Origin: Cliona cf. orientalis
Taxonomy: Eukaryota; Porifera; Demospongiae; Clionaida; Clionaidae
NCBI GenBank assembly: GCA_963930775.1
Contig: OZ005701.1
Coordinates: 5,587,669-5,651,668 of the forward strand
Length of the DNA: 64,000 bases
Direction: 5' to 3'
Part shown: one piece after another, positions 1 to 27,092 of the stretch
Numbering within the stretch: the first letter of the stretch is position 1
How the letters are laid out: each line of letters opens with the position of its first letter
The notes under the pieces: model-generated
Database searches by the model: none
The model's input: the letters and a program-made list of their open reading frames with translations, nothing else
Told to the model about the DNA's origin: nothing
Position numbers and translations under genes: made by a program

Positions 1-48
1 ATCAAAATAATGCACATTCTATTATATACCTTATGATACAGCATATAC

Positions 49-2015
49 CTGATTTTCCTTAGAACTACTGTTGCTTAGTGTGCTTCCATCACACGATTGT
101 TTCTTTGCACGATAATCAGTAATATTATTACTACGTGTCTATTAATTTTAATGTTGAGACGTACTTGAAGCAAATTCTCCACTTGCTGTCTCTGTATTTT
201 GAGCTCCCTCTTCAGCTATTATGTTTAGAGAGGTTTTAGGTTTCATTAATATTATAGAACAGGCCATAGTGCTACTAGAATTTGAGTGCACGTGTGTGCC
301 ATATGTAATAATATTAATAGACATGTATTCTACACATTACATGCACTGAGTCATATGATAGCACACATGAATGATTTGCCATAATAGTTTGGAATGCTTT
401 ATTGAAGGCTTCATTTTACAGACCTTAATTTGGACCTATCATAGTGCAAGGAAGACTACTATAGCTATGGATCCAAAAATGATTCATGATCCATAAAAGA
501 GCAGCTGTGGATATAGCTAATTGATACTGCTATAGTAGCTATTATATGTCGCTATGCAAACTTTTTTCAGTTGTTTTTAAATTTTGAGGCACCTAGCACC
601 AATGCGTATTTTTGAATAATATGTTATTTTGAACATAGTGGTGCGGAGGACATACCTCATCTGCTTGTATTTCAAGCTCATCCACTCTCTGTTTAGTTAA
701 TTTGAGCTGCTCCTCCAAACTCTGTATCATCTGGTCCTTGTCATCCTTTACATTATTATTACTCAAGATTATGACTTGATACATGTATAACAAAATACCT
801 GGCCTTGAACGACGTTACACTCATCATGGTTACCTTCTTCAATTGATTGCAACTGTATGTAAATGGTTATTCATGCATGCAGAACATGCATATCCTCTTA
901 ATATTATTATTATCTTTAGTACTAGGTATATGCTATTTTGTTTGGCGTAGCAGATCAATGAAAACTTCAAGGAAACATATTACATTCAGGATATTAAATT
1001 TTCGGTCCGTAGACATTCATCATAGCATTGTAACAACGTAGCCGTAGCAATGAGCCTATACAACATCATCTATAGTACTGTAACTATCGTTTACCTGATC
1101 TACAGATTCTTGTAGTTTTTCATTCAGATGCTTCAATTCAATCAGCAGGATATGATCTCGTTCCTGTAAATCAGGCCCAAAAAGTACAACAATCCTTGCT
1201 GAGTTATTATTGTAGTTGTATGTTGTTGGCTATAATAATAATAGTTGACATTGGTACTGGAATATTATATGTGGATTATAGTCTCACCTATCTTGTTGCT
1301 ACAACATTGTACGTACATCAAACTATACCCATGGCTTTGTAAATTGGACTAGCCTTTACTATTAAAGAACTACTTTTAGGTTACATTGTGGAGATGTACT
1401 AGCTGGCTTCCGATGCCTCTACAAATGAAAGAGTTCCTCAATAGAATCATGTCAAGTAAACACATTCTGAGATATCACACGCAATGTGTATGCACCCATG
1501 CAGAGATGATATAGATACCATAATAATAATAATAATAATATGATACTAATAAGTTATGCCATATTTGCATGGCTGCAATAATTGTTGCACTCACGTCCTT
1601 TTTCTTGTTTGTCCAGATATCATCATGTCTTGGTCTGAGTTGATACTCTGAATTGCCATGCATGCATAATGCCATTGTAATTTTGATTCACAGCACAGTA
1701 TAGTCAGTAAAATTGACAACTTTCAAGAGCATACACTAAGATTTTTGTTAATCCCAATATTCATGACGCCATGCAGTGCCTACTCAGACCTGTGCCATCG
1801 GATATGAAGCTCAGTAGTACATTAATTCATCATCAAAATTAATATTATTGATCAGGTTAGCTACTGGTGTCACATAATGTTATCAATCATTGGCTGTAGC
1901 TAGTTCATAACTGTCAGTTTAGCTAACTTGAATATGAAAATATTGTGATTGATTCAGAAGTTCAGCTTTACCATGCATAGCTAGCTAACTACTTACCACG
2001 AGTGTTTTTCTCCAT
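49..2015 (-). CDS. Coiled-coil protein, 5' part of gene (3' end outside window)
   Basis: I do not recognise the family. Seven exons join in frame on the minus strand: 1997-2015 (start ATG at 2013-2015), 1595-1647, 1095-1163, 799-852, 656-745, 165-215 and 49-102. All have GT/AG sites; the first junction is phase 1 and the rest are phase 0. The translation begins MEKNTREYQLRPRHDD and soon becomes heptad-like and charged (for example HLNEKLQESVDQLQSIEE and QSLEEQLKLTKQRVDELE), so a dimeric coiled coil is the clear prediction. There is no signal peptide or membrane segment, which suggests an intracellular structural or adaptor protein. The last exon seen ends at a donor at 47-48, so the gene continues left of the window. 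Its start lies 656 bp from the stop of the FERM gene on the same strand. The ATG was chosen because it is followed immediately by a good donor and a frame-compatible acceptor. Confidence 0.7.
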
Positions 2016-2670
2016 ACTGAATTTCAATGGAACTCAGCCGCGATAAGGTGTCTGAATTCTGTAATCTTGTATAGCCCAGACCAGTGTCACAGGATCCACT
2101 GAACCTTAGTTTCCCGAGTTTTCATAGCTCTGATTGCTTTGCACCAGAACTTTGTGGTAGTAATAACACTACCAAACCAAGTGACATCATAGTGGGCGTG
2201 GTTAACTAACAAACTTCCGGTCTAGGGCTGCAGGAGAAGCTTGTTATAACCCAGTAGCTAGTAGCTAATCTTTTCCAGTTGTAGGGAGCATGCATCAAAA
2301 TTATTATTAGTGAGTTATATTATACCCAGATGCAAGGCACCCGGACTAGAGCATTTGCTATATTATAGCTATTCTGGTAAAATAACTATCATGACCAGTA
2401 TTCTGTAGTACAAATGTGGATTGAGAGTAGTTCTCACTATTATGATCTGCTTTAACAGATCCCTTTCAATTGTATAATTAGTGGGCACATTATTACATCA
2501 TTGAATAAAAACATAATTATCGTAACAATATTGCTCTGCATGATGCTATTATTAAATTTTAGGTGCATGCATATGGTAGTTCAGCTAGTCACTGTAGAAA
2601 ACAAAACTTATCACCTGTTTGTTTCAACTTTGCTAGTAATAATAATAATAATAACACTGTTTCAATGTAA
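2016..2670. other. Intergenic region between FERM gene 3' end and coiled-coil gene start
   Basis: It must hold the 3' UTR of the FERM gene and the promoter of the coiled-coil gene, both on the minus strand. A GC-richer patch with a GTGGGCGTGG box lies near 2192-2205. I see no further exon that can be supported. Confidence 0.5.
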
Positions 2671-10703
<8,033 letters not shown>

Positions 10704-11282
10704 CGATCAGCTTAGCTAGCAGCTCTCTCAGATTATGCTTGTAGACGGTTGAATCTCCACAATGTCATGTATCTTGGGTTGCCAAGCACTTGGAGCATCG
10801 CGCTGATATTCATTCCGCTCGGGTACGGGTGTGGCTCGATCGTGCGCGTAGTGACGCGCATTCGGAATGCGCATGCGCATAACAAACGCATCGCCTCTAC
10901 AGATGTATGAAACTGTAAATAGCATTAAATCTTTTTGAATGGGGTCCATAACCCACAAAAAGTTAATGTTGACGTAGCTACGTGCACCCCCCGCCCCCGC
11001 TAATAATTATTGTTAAAATTAATGTTGATAGTATGTTTTAATTTAATTCTCGTGAACTGTATAATGATAGAAACTTAATAGAGTACAATGTATGGCTTTA
11101 TGTCAATTTTTGAGCTTTTTGGACGATTCCACATGTTCAATTTTAGGTTAGGCCACTCTGGTTCTCGGCCCTTCGAAATCAATTGCGAAAGAAGAACACT
11201 ATCACCAGAAATGTGCATCTTTCATTAAATTAATTTTAATAAAATTTAATATAATAGCCACAAGAAATTTGATGGGGAATAA
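10704..11282. other. Intergenic region between oxidase 3' end and FERM gene start
   Basis: Both flanking genes are on the minus strand. A GC-rich patch around 10790-10880 with several GCGCATGCGC-like palindromes lies just upstream of the FERM start and is the best candidate promoter. AT-rich sequence near 11000-11280 probably holds the oxidase 3' UTR. No supported reading frame. Confidence 0.45.
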
Positions 11283-16923
<5,641 letters not shown>

Positions 16924-17212
16924 CTTCGCCGTTCAGGGCCGCGGTGACTGCCGCACAAATGACCAGTGTGCATAGCCCAAGTTGAGCGCAATTATCACCC
17001 AGAGATAATAACCACCAGCCACGTGCCAAATCAAAACATAGTAGGGGTAATCGAAAACTGCTGACTGTACGATGGCTTGCCAAACGACCACAAGTCAATC
17101 ATCTGACTCATGCACTATGACCTCAAGATCGAGCTCCACCCCCCCGGGCGTGCCCCATTCGACCACACCCACTTATCATCCGAGCTCGAGCACGAGGCTA
17201 GCGCTGGAGTGT
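16924..17212. promoter_or_regulatory. Bidirectional promoter between oxidase and HIBCH
   Basis: The two start codons (16923 on minus, 17213 on plus) are only 289 bp apart and point away from each other, so this interval must serve both genes unless unseen 5' exons exist. It is GC-richer than its surroundings, lacks an obvious TATA box, and holds a CACGTG E-box at 17020-17025. Which factors bind is not visible. Confidence 0.6.
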
Positions 17213-20200
17213 ATGATCATGATGTCTTCCTCGTTTTGTGCGTCAAGATCACTACTAACGCTCCTGGGAAGCGAAGCAAAAAGGTATGAAACTTTTGTAA
17301 ACACAAATTATGTACTAAATTTATGTGAAGCAAGCATCCATCCGTACGTAGACTTTAATAGAATTATTCCATTTAGTGCGCATCCTTTTCTGCAGATCAG
17401 CTGTACGGCGATGCGCTGTGCTCTCTCAGCATTTGACCAGAGGAAGAAGGATGAGCTCTAACTCCACTGAAGTAACTATGGCAGTGATTGTTGAATTATG
17501 CCTGAATTGTTGATGAGGCCCATAATTTGAGGGTCCTAGCTATAAAATTTGGATCAATGTCAATATGCGTGTAGTAGAGATGCATTCCTCTTGAGGAATA
17601 CCTTCCCAGTTCCCTTGAAATAGCCCATAATTGACTGTTATGCTCTGGTCAGTCTGTGTGGAGAGTTGGGTAAGGTCTAGCCTCGTAACCAGGCTCTTTT
17701 TCTCCTCCTCTTGAAGGGCCTGGGTACGAGGCTAGGTAAGATCAGTCCTGGTATTGTGTGTGTATACATGTATGAGACTGGAACTCTGCAGCCAGGAGTG
17801 CGATCCAATCTGATTACTCCACATTGCTTCTAATAATTACACTTCATAAACGTAGTATTGCATACACCATGTGTCCGCAAGTGTTATGCAAGGCTAGCAC
17901 TGGAACAATAATTTGTGTACACATACACATACATGTACATGTACAATGACCACACTAGACCCCTGAAGGCCCTAGGCTTGTGATTCCTATGCTAGTTGAC
18001 ACATTAATGTTGTGCACCTGGCCCACATGCATGCACTGTTCTACCTACAGGAGGATGAGGTGTTGTTCTATGGTGAGGGGTTGAGGATGATCCAGCTGAA
18101 CCGACTCAAGGCACTCAACTCGCTCAACCAGAACATGGCAGATCTCATCACCAGTCATATGCAGGTATAGACGTCATACATGTATATTTACTAGGTCAAG
18201 GGTACACTCTAATGGATATTAGGTCTTCCCTTCCCCTTCATGTAATAATATTTGTTTTCACTGTGTGTATCTACATGTACATTTACATGTATGTACATGT
18301 GCATGTACATGTGCAGGTATTGGCAGAGGACCCATCTACATATGCTGTTATGATGGTAGGGACTGGAGAGAAGGCTTTCTGTGCTGGAGGGGACATCAGA
18401 GGTTAGTATGGATGGCTACATTCATTATTATTGTAGGAGTACATGTACAGTGGACTCTCCGAATAACGGACACCTTGGTACATAGGCTTCTGTCCTTTAT
18501 TCGGGGTATGTCCTTTATTGGGGTGTTTTACTTTAGTCACCCCCCACTTCATCTAATATTAATTTTATAGCCAATAATTCATTGTTACAAATATAAAAAA
18601 ACAATTGAATAAAATTGAAGAATGAAGTAGGGATGGCAGTGCCAAAAAGTACACAAACAAGATTCGTAGAGATAACGTGTCACATCCACTATACATCCCT
18701 ACGCTTGCTTTTCTCATACACATCTGATTCAGCATGTAATTAAAAGTGTCACTACTATTGATATTGATATTGATCCCTGGGTATACAGTATTGATTTTCC
18801 ATTCCTGCATTCATGTACCCCATATATAATATTATGCCAGTGTGTGCACGAGTACTCAAAAAGCAAGCGTAGGGATGTATAGTGGATGTGATACGTTATC
18901 CCTACGAATCTTGTTTGTGTACTTTTTGGCACTGCCATCCCTACTTCATTCTTCAATTTTATTCAATTGTTTTTTATACTTGTTACTGTTCTTTTTTAGT
19001 GCCCTCAGGGCCTGGTAGTTATTAATTTTCATCAATGCTCCTGATGCCACCTAGCTGACTAATCTCGTGGGGACAGAGGCTGGGCATGAGACTATACATA
19101 TACCATGGCGACCGGTTTGCCTATTCATTGTTTAATAATATTAAAAATTTAATGCATGGAACTAGCTACTTCAAAAAAATTTTCTGGACCTATATAGCTA
19201 CATCCAACTGTGCTCCAGCAATAAATACAATATTATTATAGGGAAGCAAGTAGGCCTACACCATGTTTGTGTGATCTTAGCCTTTGAGTCAGGCAGCTAT
19301 GGTACCCCAACACACCGTGAGTTCAAACTTGAATACTCCTGTAAGTGCAAATTCCAGGCAGTCTTTGATAGCTTGCTAGGACGTCTTCTTTTGCATCACA
19401 CACTATAGACGGCTTAAGGCGTGAACATTTATCTCATTAAAAGTATGAATCGCACTATATCACACATAAGTTTATGTATACGCCCACTGGTGGTCAAAAA
19501 TACATTATGGGTATGGAAGAAATACTCTAAAACACACATAAAATAGCAAGGACTCTTGCCATTCATCTATCGCCATAATTATGGATACTTTAGTGGCCAA
19601 TCTTACTGCACTCAGGCTCTAGGGTGCTGCTCGATTTTTATCGTGTCGTAGCAACTGAGAGTATTTCTATTCCCATACACGACTAATACATTTGAGGCAG
19701 CAGCAAAGGTGCGAGTCGCGCCTGGTCATACCTCCTGGTGGTCATCTAATTGGCTAAACGTTCACGCCTTAAGTCGTCTATTGAACGTGCATCAGTGGGG
19801 TTCTCGAGACTGCTCAGGTAACTAGCTGACCTGCGAATGAAGCCACGCCCCTCGTTATCTCGATCCTGCAGCTGGCTGACTCGACCGGCAAACTTGAAAG
19901 AAGGCTGTTTAGAACCAAGTAGCGACGAAAACATTCTGTTTCAGGAGCATATTTTATAGGCCAGTAAGCTTAATGTTGGTAAGTAGTCACTATGATCGAC
20001 AGTTCACTGAGCTGATCAGCTGAGCGCTCGTGCTTGATCGGCGAGCAGGTCCTAGATCGATCCTGGCTGTGCCGGCGCATGCGTGCCACTTATATTGGTC
20101 ACATGACTTCACCATGGTAACACCAAATGAGCATGCGCATTATATGACAAAATGGCTAATTGGACACACCCACTCGCAAAACGCACGCTGTACACACCCA

Positions 20201-23200
20201 CAATTAAATCGCTATACTGATAACACAAAACGAGCGTGCCACAGACATGCGCGCTCCAAAATGGAGTGGATTTATACTCGAACTAAGGTGAGCGGTCATG
20301 GTAGTCTTGAGTTAGCCCAGGAAAACAGAAAAAGAAAGAAAGATTGACAAATGGCTATTTTTTTGAACATCTGGTTCTGGCATATACAATTGAGTTGATA
20401 GATGATCTTGGTCTTGTTAGATAGATAATTTGCTGTAGATTCTGATTTTGACGCTTAGAAAGTTCACAAAGTTACCTGTTTTGAGATATTTGGATTTTTG
20501 TAATGTATTATATATATGGAGTATCCGTGCCATCCCTACTTATAGAGTCTACCGACTCTATGATAAAGAAATTCATGACATACTCAAATGTTTTCATGAC
20601 ATTGTATTGCACTATTCAGTCAGTTTCAAAGAAGTGATCGACTCGACGAGTGTCAATTGCGTCATGGTGGACGAATGGCTAGCTAGCTACTTGCCATTTG
20701 AGCAAGTAAAGCAGTGGCTGTTGTCATTAGCCACACCCACCGCCGTCCGTTAATCGGAACGTTTTTTGTATAGTACTGTATTACTTCGTGCAAGCTGCTG
20801 TGTCCGTTATCCGGAATTCAGAGGTTGTCCGCTATTCAGGTGCTGCTACTGTATTAAACATATGGAGATATCGGTTGGTACATACATGTATAGCAGCGTC
20901 CGTTATTTGGTAGAGGTCCGTTATTGGGAGTGTCCGTTAATAGAGAGTCCACTGTATATCTGTACATGTACATGTACATGTATGCGTGCACTTGTAAAGA
21001 TTGAATGTGATACTATTCTCCCCTCCCCCTCAGCTGTGACAGAGGCTGGTAAGACAGGTGATCCATATGCAAGAACTTTTTTTCAGAAAGAGTACACCCT
21101 CAACCATTTGATAGGTAATATTATGTACAATACTCGTAATTTAATACAACTATAATCCATCTATACTTTACATGTGTGTATGTGCAATACAGGAACTTTC
21201 AAGAAGCCATTTATAGCAATCCAAGATGGCATCACAATGGGAGGGGTGAGCTGATTATTACATGTACTTGTGTTTACATGATTCATGTTGTGTTACAATA
21301 GTTTAATTTCCCGCCTTTTTCCCTTCTTGACAAAGCATTTCCATTTCTCTCATAATAACACTGATGTACTCTAGCTGTAGCTAGTGAAACCATGTACATG
21401 TACATGTTTGCAGGGTGTGGGGTTGTCGGTTCATGGTCCATTCCGAGTGGCCACAGAGCACACCCTATTTGCCATGCCGGAGACCTTCATCGGGTTTTTC
21501 CCAGATGTGGGCGGGACCTACTTCCTGCCGAGGCTGTCCGGGAGCATGGGCATGTACCTTGCCCTCACAGGTATATTACATGTATGTGTACGCTAGACTT
21601 CCAAATATGTGCATGGTAGCTTATTGGTTTGTCTTGGCTTAGGCAACAGATTAAAAGGCAGAGATGTCGTATTTGCTGGAGTTGCCACTCACTTTGTGCC
21701 AAGAAGTCAGGTAATAATCTGGATGTGTCATAGACACCAGGGCCATATACATGTACATACTCTTACACCTGAAAAATATCCAGGGTTGTATGATATTCTA
21801 TAAGCAAACAGTTACTAACAAATTTTACATCTTGTGGTCCTATTCTTAGCAGAAGGGTTAGCCTCGTCCCCAGTCTCCCCGATCTTTTTCAACGCACAAG
21901 AAAGCATTGAAAATATGGGAGTGGCCTGGGGACGAGGCTACAGAAGGGTAAATGTTTCACACACTTAAGCTATCCCACTTAGAAAATTCCCTCTCTCCCT
22001 CAAGAATACAAAAAAAAATCTTGTAGGATAATATTATACATGTACTTTGTCTTTTTCCTCAGTTCAGGATAGGTGCCTGTTCCATCTAAATTTCATACAC
22101 ACATTGTTGTTGCATGTACATGTAGCTGCCGTTGTTGAAGGAGAGGGTGGTGTCTCTGTGTTCCCCCGGGGGTGAGCTCTCTCACAGCGACCCTGCCACT
22201 CACCATCAGCTAGTCAAGAAGGAGCTGGACCAGCTTCACCACCAGGTCAGTCAATCTTCACTATGCATGTACATGTATGGTGATCATGACCCCAACTCCT
22301 TAGAATTTATTTTCTTGAAATGCCGAAAATCAGATACGAGGGTGATGTGAATCATTTAAGGCCCGGACCCTACACTCACAGCATGTACATGTATATGTAG
22401 ATGGTGGAGGGGCAGGATTGGGTTGCCCCTTCTATTATCCATGCTCACAGACTTAGGGAACATAATTATAGCTACACATGAATAATAATCATTGTGCCAT
22501 GATAAATCGATTTTGGATTTAGTGACTGATTATGTATCTCTTTTGTCCGTGTTAGAATCTTGGTGAGTTTCCACAAGAGCAGTTCAACCTCCAACCACAC
22601 TTGGACTGCATCGACAGGTAGCTACATGTACAGTGACATGCATGACTTGTGCATGTTCATGTAATACATACATGTACATGTGTGTGGGTGTCACTGTACA
22701 TGCATATATGTAGTGCAGTGCTAGTAGTTATCGATTGCATTATTGTGACATTGCATGGGTCCCCTATGTGCTAGCCATTTGCTACCGTATATTTCAATTT
22801 GGCTACTAGTCTCTGCAGGAATACATGTACATGTACATGTAAGTAGCCATTTCTGCCGTAATTTCCTCTTTAATGTGCTTCACTGGTCTATAATACACGG
22901 CAAAGACTGCCTGGTAAGGGTCATCTACATGTAGGTAGCACACACATTTAGTAACTCCAAAGTTTAAAGTAATAGGTGTGAGATGTGGGTACTGATGACC
23001 AGTTAAATTTATCTAGTGTTAGAGGGAGCCATGTACATGTGTGCCCTGAAGTACCTACAGAGAAGCGCTAAATTTTGCTTTAAATTTCCTCTTAACTAAT
23101 TTGTTGATGCCTGCAGATGTTTCAGTCGGGGGTCAGTGGAGGAGATCGTAGCAGCTCTGGAGGCAGAGGGAACTGACTGGGCCAAAAAAGTGCTGGAGGT

Positions 23201-26200
23201 ATGTAGGTATTGTATCTGATGTACCCCTTGTTGATGGATAACCCCTGAAATGAGTCTGTTGAGATCCACAGTAGAAAGAGTATACATGTATATAATAGAT
23301 GAGTATCCTACTTCACTATGGACCTGTGTTACAACACTTTATAGGGGGTCATGACCTTTATAATGATATTCACAGGCTTGAGGCCTCAGTCCTAGCCGTT
23401 TGTGGGCATGTAGCTAAACCTCATGCACTGTAGAGCACTAATGCAGGTTGTTGCAGCTGCTATGTGATGTTGTAGGACAATCACTTTGTATGTGAATATC
23501 ATTAACCCTCGGCGCATGCGCTGCAGGGTTACGGTAGTCGTTCTGTGTGTCTGTGTGTCTGTCTGTGTGTCTGTCTGTTACCAGGCTAGTTGCTACATAC
23601 CTTATTTATACGTTGAAAGCGAGGTATCATTAGGCTTCTCGTGGCAATTTTAACAAATGAAACGTGTAGAATTCGTTGAAAACGCTTTGTTCAAAAGTTA
23701 CAGCAACATTTGCTGATCACCTCTGCCTTCTTCGCTTCTTGACGAACTCTCGATGGACAAAAGTGACAGCGATGGCTTCTTTTCCAAAAGATTAGGTTGT
23801 AGGACTAACGATAGGTCTTATAACTCGACTGACTCATCACTGATCACAGTAGACTCTGAACGCTTCTTGGCTTTCTTGTGTAGCGCTGTAGCTAGCAAAT
23901 GCAACTGCTGACCGATCATGCTACATATTACGTAATCCCTTGCCATTGCACGTGGGCCAAGTCTGGAAATCAGCACAGAATAGTGTCACCATGACATTAG
24001 TACTAGACCTCAAGTAGTACAGTAGCCTTAGTTAACACTAATGTGGCTTAAGTGAGTGTTATGTAAACTTGTATGTCTAGCATAGTGCACCTGCACAATA
24101 CCTGCATATTCAGTAGTAGGTGGGGATTGGTGTGCCTTTTGATTACAGGAGCTTCCCCCAGGGGTGGGATAGTTGATAAAAGTAGTGGTCAAATCCCCAC
24201 CCTATCCCCACATATGCCCGCACTAGGGTAGGTGGGGCAATACATTGATAGGACATAAAAGGCTAGTGCACGGTATAGCGCATACTGGCATGTAGCTATA
24301 TAGATCTTTTCTCATTTCGGCATAATGATATTACATCGAAACATAATTATAGGCTTAATCAGTGACCAGTTTAAAACAAATTCATGAAAGCCGAGGGTTC
24401 CGCACTATTACTGCTTCATTACAAAGGTCATGACCCCCGTAAAGGGTTGTAACACAGGCCCATAGTGAAGTAGGATACTCTCCCTCCTTCTCTATTATAT
24501 ACTCTTGACAGTAGTGATCCAGACTATGTATACAGTGTATGTATGCAAGGGCGGCACAGACGGCGGGGCTGGTGGGGCTATAGCCCCACCACTTCTCAGG
24601 GCATGGGGGCATAGCCCCACCACTCTGCACCACTCGTTTTTTTTTAATGAATGTGGTACAAAATCGTCAAGCGCTATAAGTTTTGCACAGTCAGTCAGCG
24701 ATCACCACATAATACAGAACGAAGGCACACTTGCAGTTTGCTTGAAATTTTATATGCATTAGCTGATTATGTGTATATTGAACCTATAATTTTATACCTT
24801 CAAACTCCAAAAGTGGGCGTGGCAAATCCAAAATTTTCGCCGTGCGCTTACGCGCGCAAATTTCTTACTATACCCCAAGCCCCACCACTTTAAATATACT
24901 TCTTCCGCCCCTGGTATGACCATGCACAATGTACTAACCAGTATTTTTTTTTACCCCGCGCATGCATATGGAGCAAAGGGTAAAGCAGTCGATTTGTCTG
25001 TCCTTGTTGTTGTTGTCGTTGGAATAAAAACTGCCTGATCTCGAGATCTCTATAGGCATCTGAGCAACTCGTAAGTACAACGAATCCATTGAAATTTTCG
25101 AAAAGTTGCTTCATTGAATTGTTTGGTAAAGCGTCGCAAACACCAAGTTTTGTTGGCCACGGCTATCAACTGCACCCCCATGATAATGTGCTTTCTGCTC
25201 ATGCGCGTAATATCATGTACATGTAGGTAAAGGTCGTCAACAAAGCACACACATACTGCTGCAGGATGCAGATGCAGCTTGTGGGATAGGTACTCTAGAG
25301 AGCTCTAGTGACCATTGTACAACCTGCTTTTGAGATTAGTAGAATGTTTAGAAACTTCTACACAATTTTGTAAGCTTCGCAAGCCCTTGCATGAACAGTA
25401 TGTAGCTTTCAGTGGAATCTGGGTATGGATTCTTTGATGTTGTTCAATGGGAATATTAATTCTGGTTTGCTTACGTGTACCTCAGCTAGTTGCTATCTAC
25501 TGCATAGTAAGGTGGCCAGTCAAGACGCCTGCTTCCTCCACTGACAATCTGAGTGTCTACCTTAAAGACACTGTCGTTTGCGGGTACTAGCGAAATTGCT
25601 ATTTGCCCAATTTTATGCTAAAAATTGTACCCGCGAATATAAAATTTGTCAGCATTTTCGAATAAATAGAATTGCTGAAGTTAATACCCACTAAATGCAC
25701 TATTTCCTAAACTCACTAGTTTGTACCTGCAAATAATTGTACATGTATTCAAAGCATACCATGGTCTAATTCTTGTGATTTCATGTACAATTTATGAATT
25801 TCTTCTATATTATAATATGCTGTCCTGTACGTGCTGATGAAAGACCCTCAGTAAAATGGTAAGTAAGTATGACATTGTATTTGCTGAGCATAGTACATGT
25901 ACATTATTCACACACACTGGTATTAAATTTCTGCAGTCCCCAACATCACTGAAGGTGACGCACCATCAGCTAGTCGAGGGAGCCAAGCTATCCTTCAAAG
26001 ACTGCTTCAAGATGGAATACAGAATGGCACAAGCCTACATGGTAAAGCACAATGACATTCATTATCTGATAGGATTATCTGTTATAGTGTATTCCCCAAG
26101 CCCTCTCAGTTCTTCATTTTTTTACGTGGGGCATCATAACGTTTGTTATCATAATAATAGCTACGGTGGCCGAGAAGGACACTGCCGCGGCGGCCAAAGC

Positions 26201-27047
26201 CGCCGTGGGCCGCCCGAGAGCCGCCGTTGGCCGCCAAAGGGCCGCCCATCGGCTGCGGCTGGCCGCCGCGGCTCAGCCGCACCCGCCAAAACTTTAAAAT
26301 TGATATTCAGTTCACGAATGGTTAACTGGACAACGTTAGGTGAGGTCTAGATCATTGCGTTTACTCGGGAATTCAGCCCTCCGCGTGTTTGTCAGAAAAA
26401 TAAACGCTGCGGTGGGGGTAATCGAGAGGGAAAGGTTTATGTGACGTCTACCGCCCTTTCTTTATCAGTGGTGATCGTTCTCGTGCCTAAAGCGTGCGCT
26501 TAAACGCTGCGGTGGGCGTGGTCTGGTAAGTTAGTTCCGCGTGCGCATGGGCAGAAAGCACGCGGTTGACAGCAGTGACCAATAAGCATTTTAGCCCTGT
26601 ACCCAGTATCGATCGAATCCAAACGAGGCCGAGTCCGTTTCTTTGTTGTACTTGATCGCCGTTCTGTGCCCAGATGCCTATGCATATCGTGCGGACGATG
26701 ACAAAGACAGACCGACAAACTGACCGCTTGCGCATGCGTGCGGGATAATAGTCTAGTTAACCAGTCGTAAGCTAGAGAATCAATTTTCAAACAGATTGGC
26801 GGGCGCGGCTGAGCCGCGGCGGCCAGCCGCAGCCGATGGGCGGCCCTTTGGCGGCCAACGGCGGCTCTCGGGCGGCCCACGGCGGCTTTGGCCGCCGCAG
26901 CAGTGTCCTTCTCGGCCACCGTAAATAGCTGTGCATGCTATTAAGAAATAATTATTATTGATGTTATATTGCAATCTTTCTATGTGTCCCCCCCCCCTCC
27001 CTCTCTCTCTCCCTCCCTCTCTACCTCTCTCTCTCTCTCTCTCTCTC

Positions 27048-27092
<45 letters not shown>

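Larger units (their letters stand above)
18448..20954. mobile_element. pogo/Tigger-like inverted-repeat element with nested insertions in HIBCH intron 4
   Basis: The left end CAGTGGACTCTCCGAATAAC and the right end read on the opposite strand, CAGTGGACTCTCTATTAACG, are near-identical and each is flanked by TA. A CAGTGGA start, AACGGACA-type inner repeats and a TA target site are typical of pogo/Tigger elements (family knowledge). No transposase reading frame is seen, so it is non-autonomous. Other repeats are nested within: a palindromic unit at 18579-18997, a MITE at 19406-19780 and a dispersed repeat at ~19960-20563. It lies wholly between HIBCH exons ending 18401 and starting 21034. Confidence 0.7.

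Noticed and set aside
17072-17461. 129-aa plus-strand frame across the oxidase/HIBCH promoter
   Set aside because: It is open by chance; the HIBCH frame is recovered by splicing 17283 to 17396, which shifts frame and gives a mitochondrial presequence.
26500-26919. Ala/Arg-rich open frame on the minus strand (and its plus-strand mirror 26160-26350)
   Set aside because: It reads through the GC-rich terminal inverted repeats of a transposon; the same arm read from the other end gives a mirrored frame, and there is no domain or splice context.
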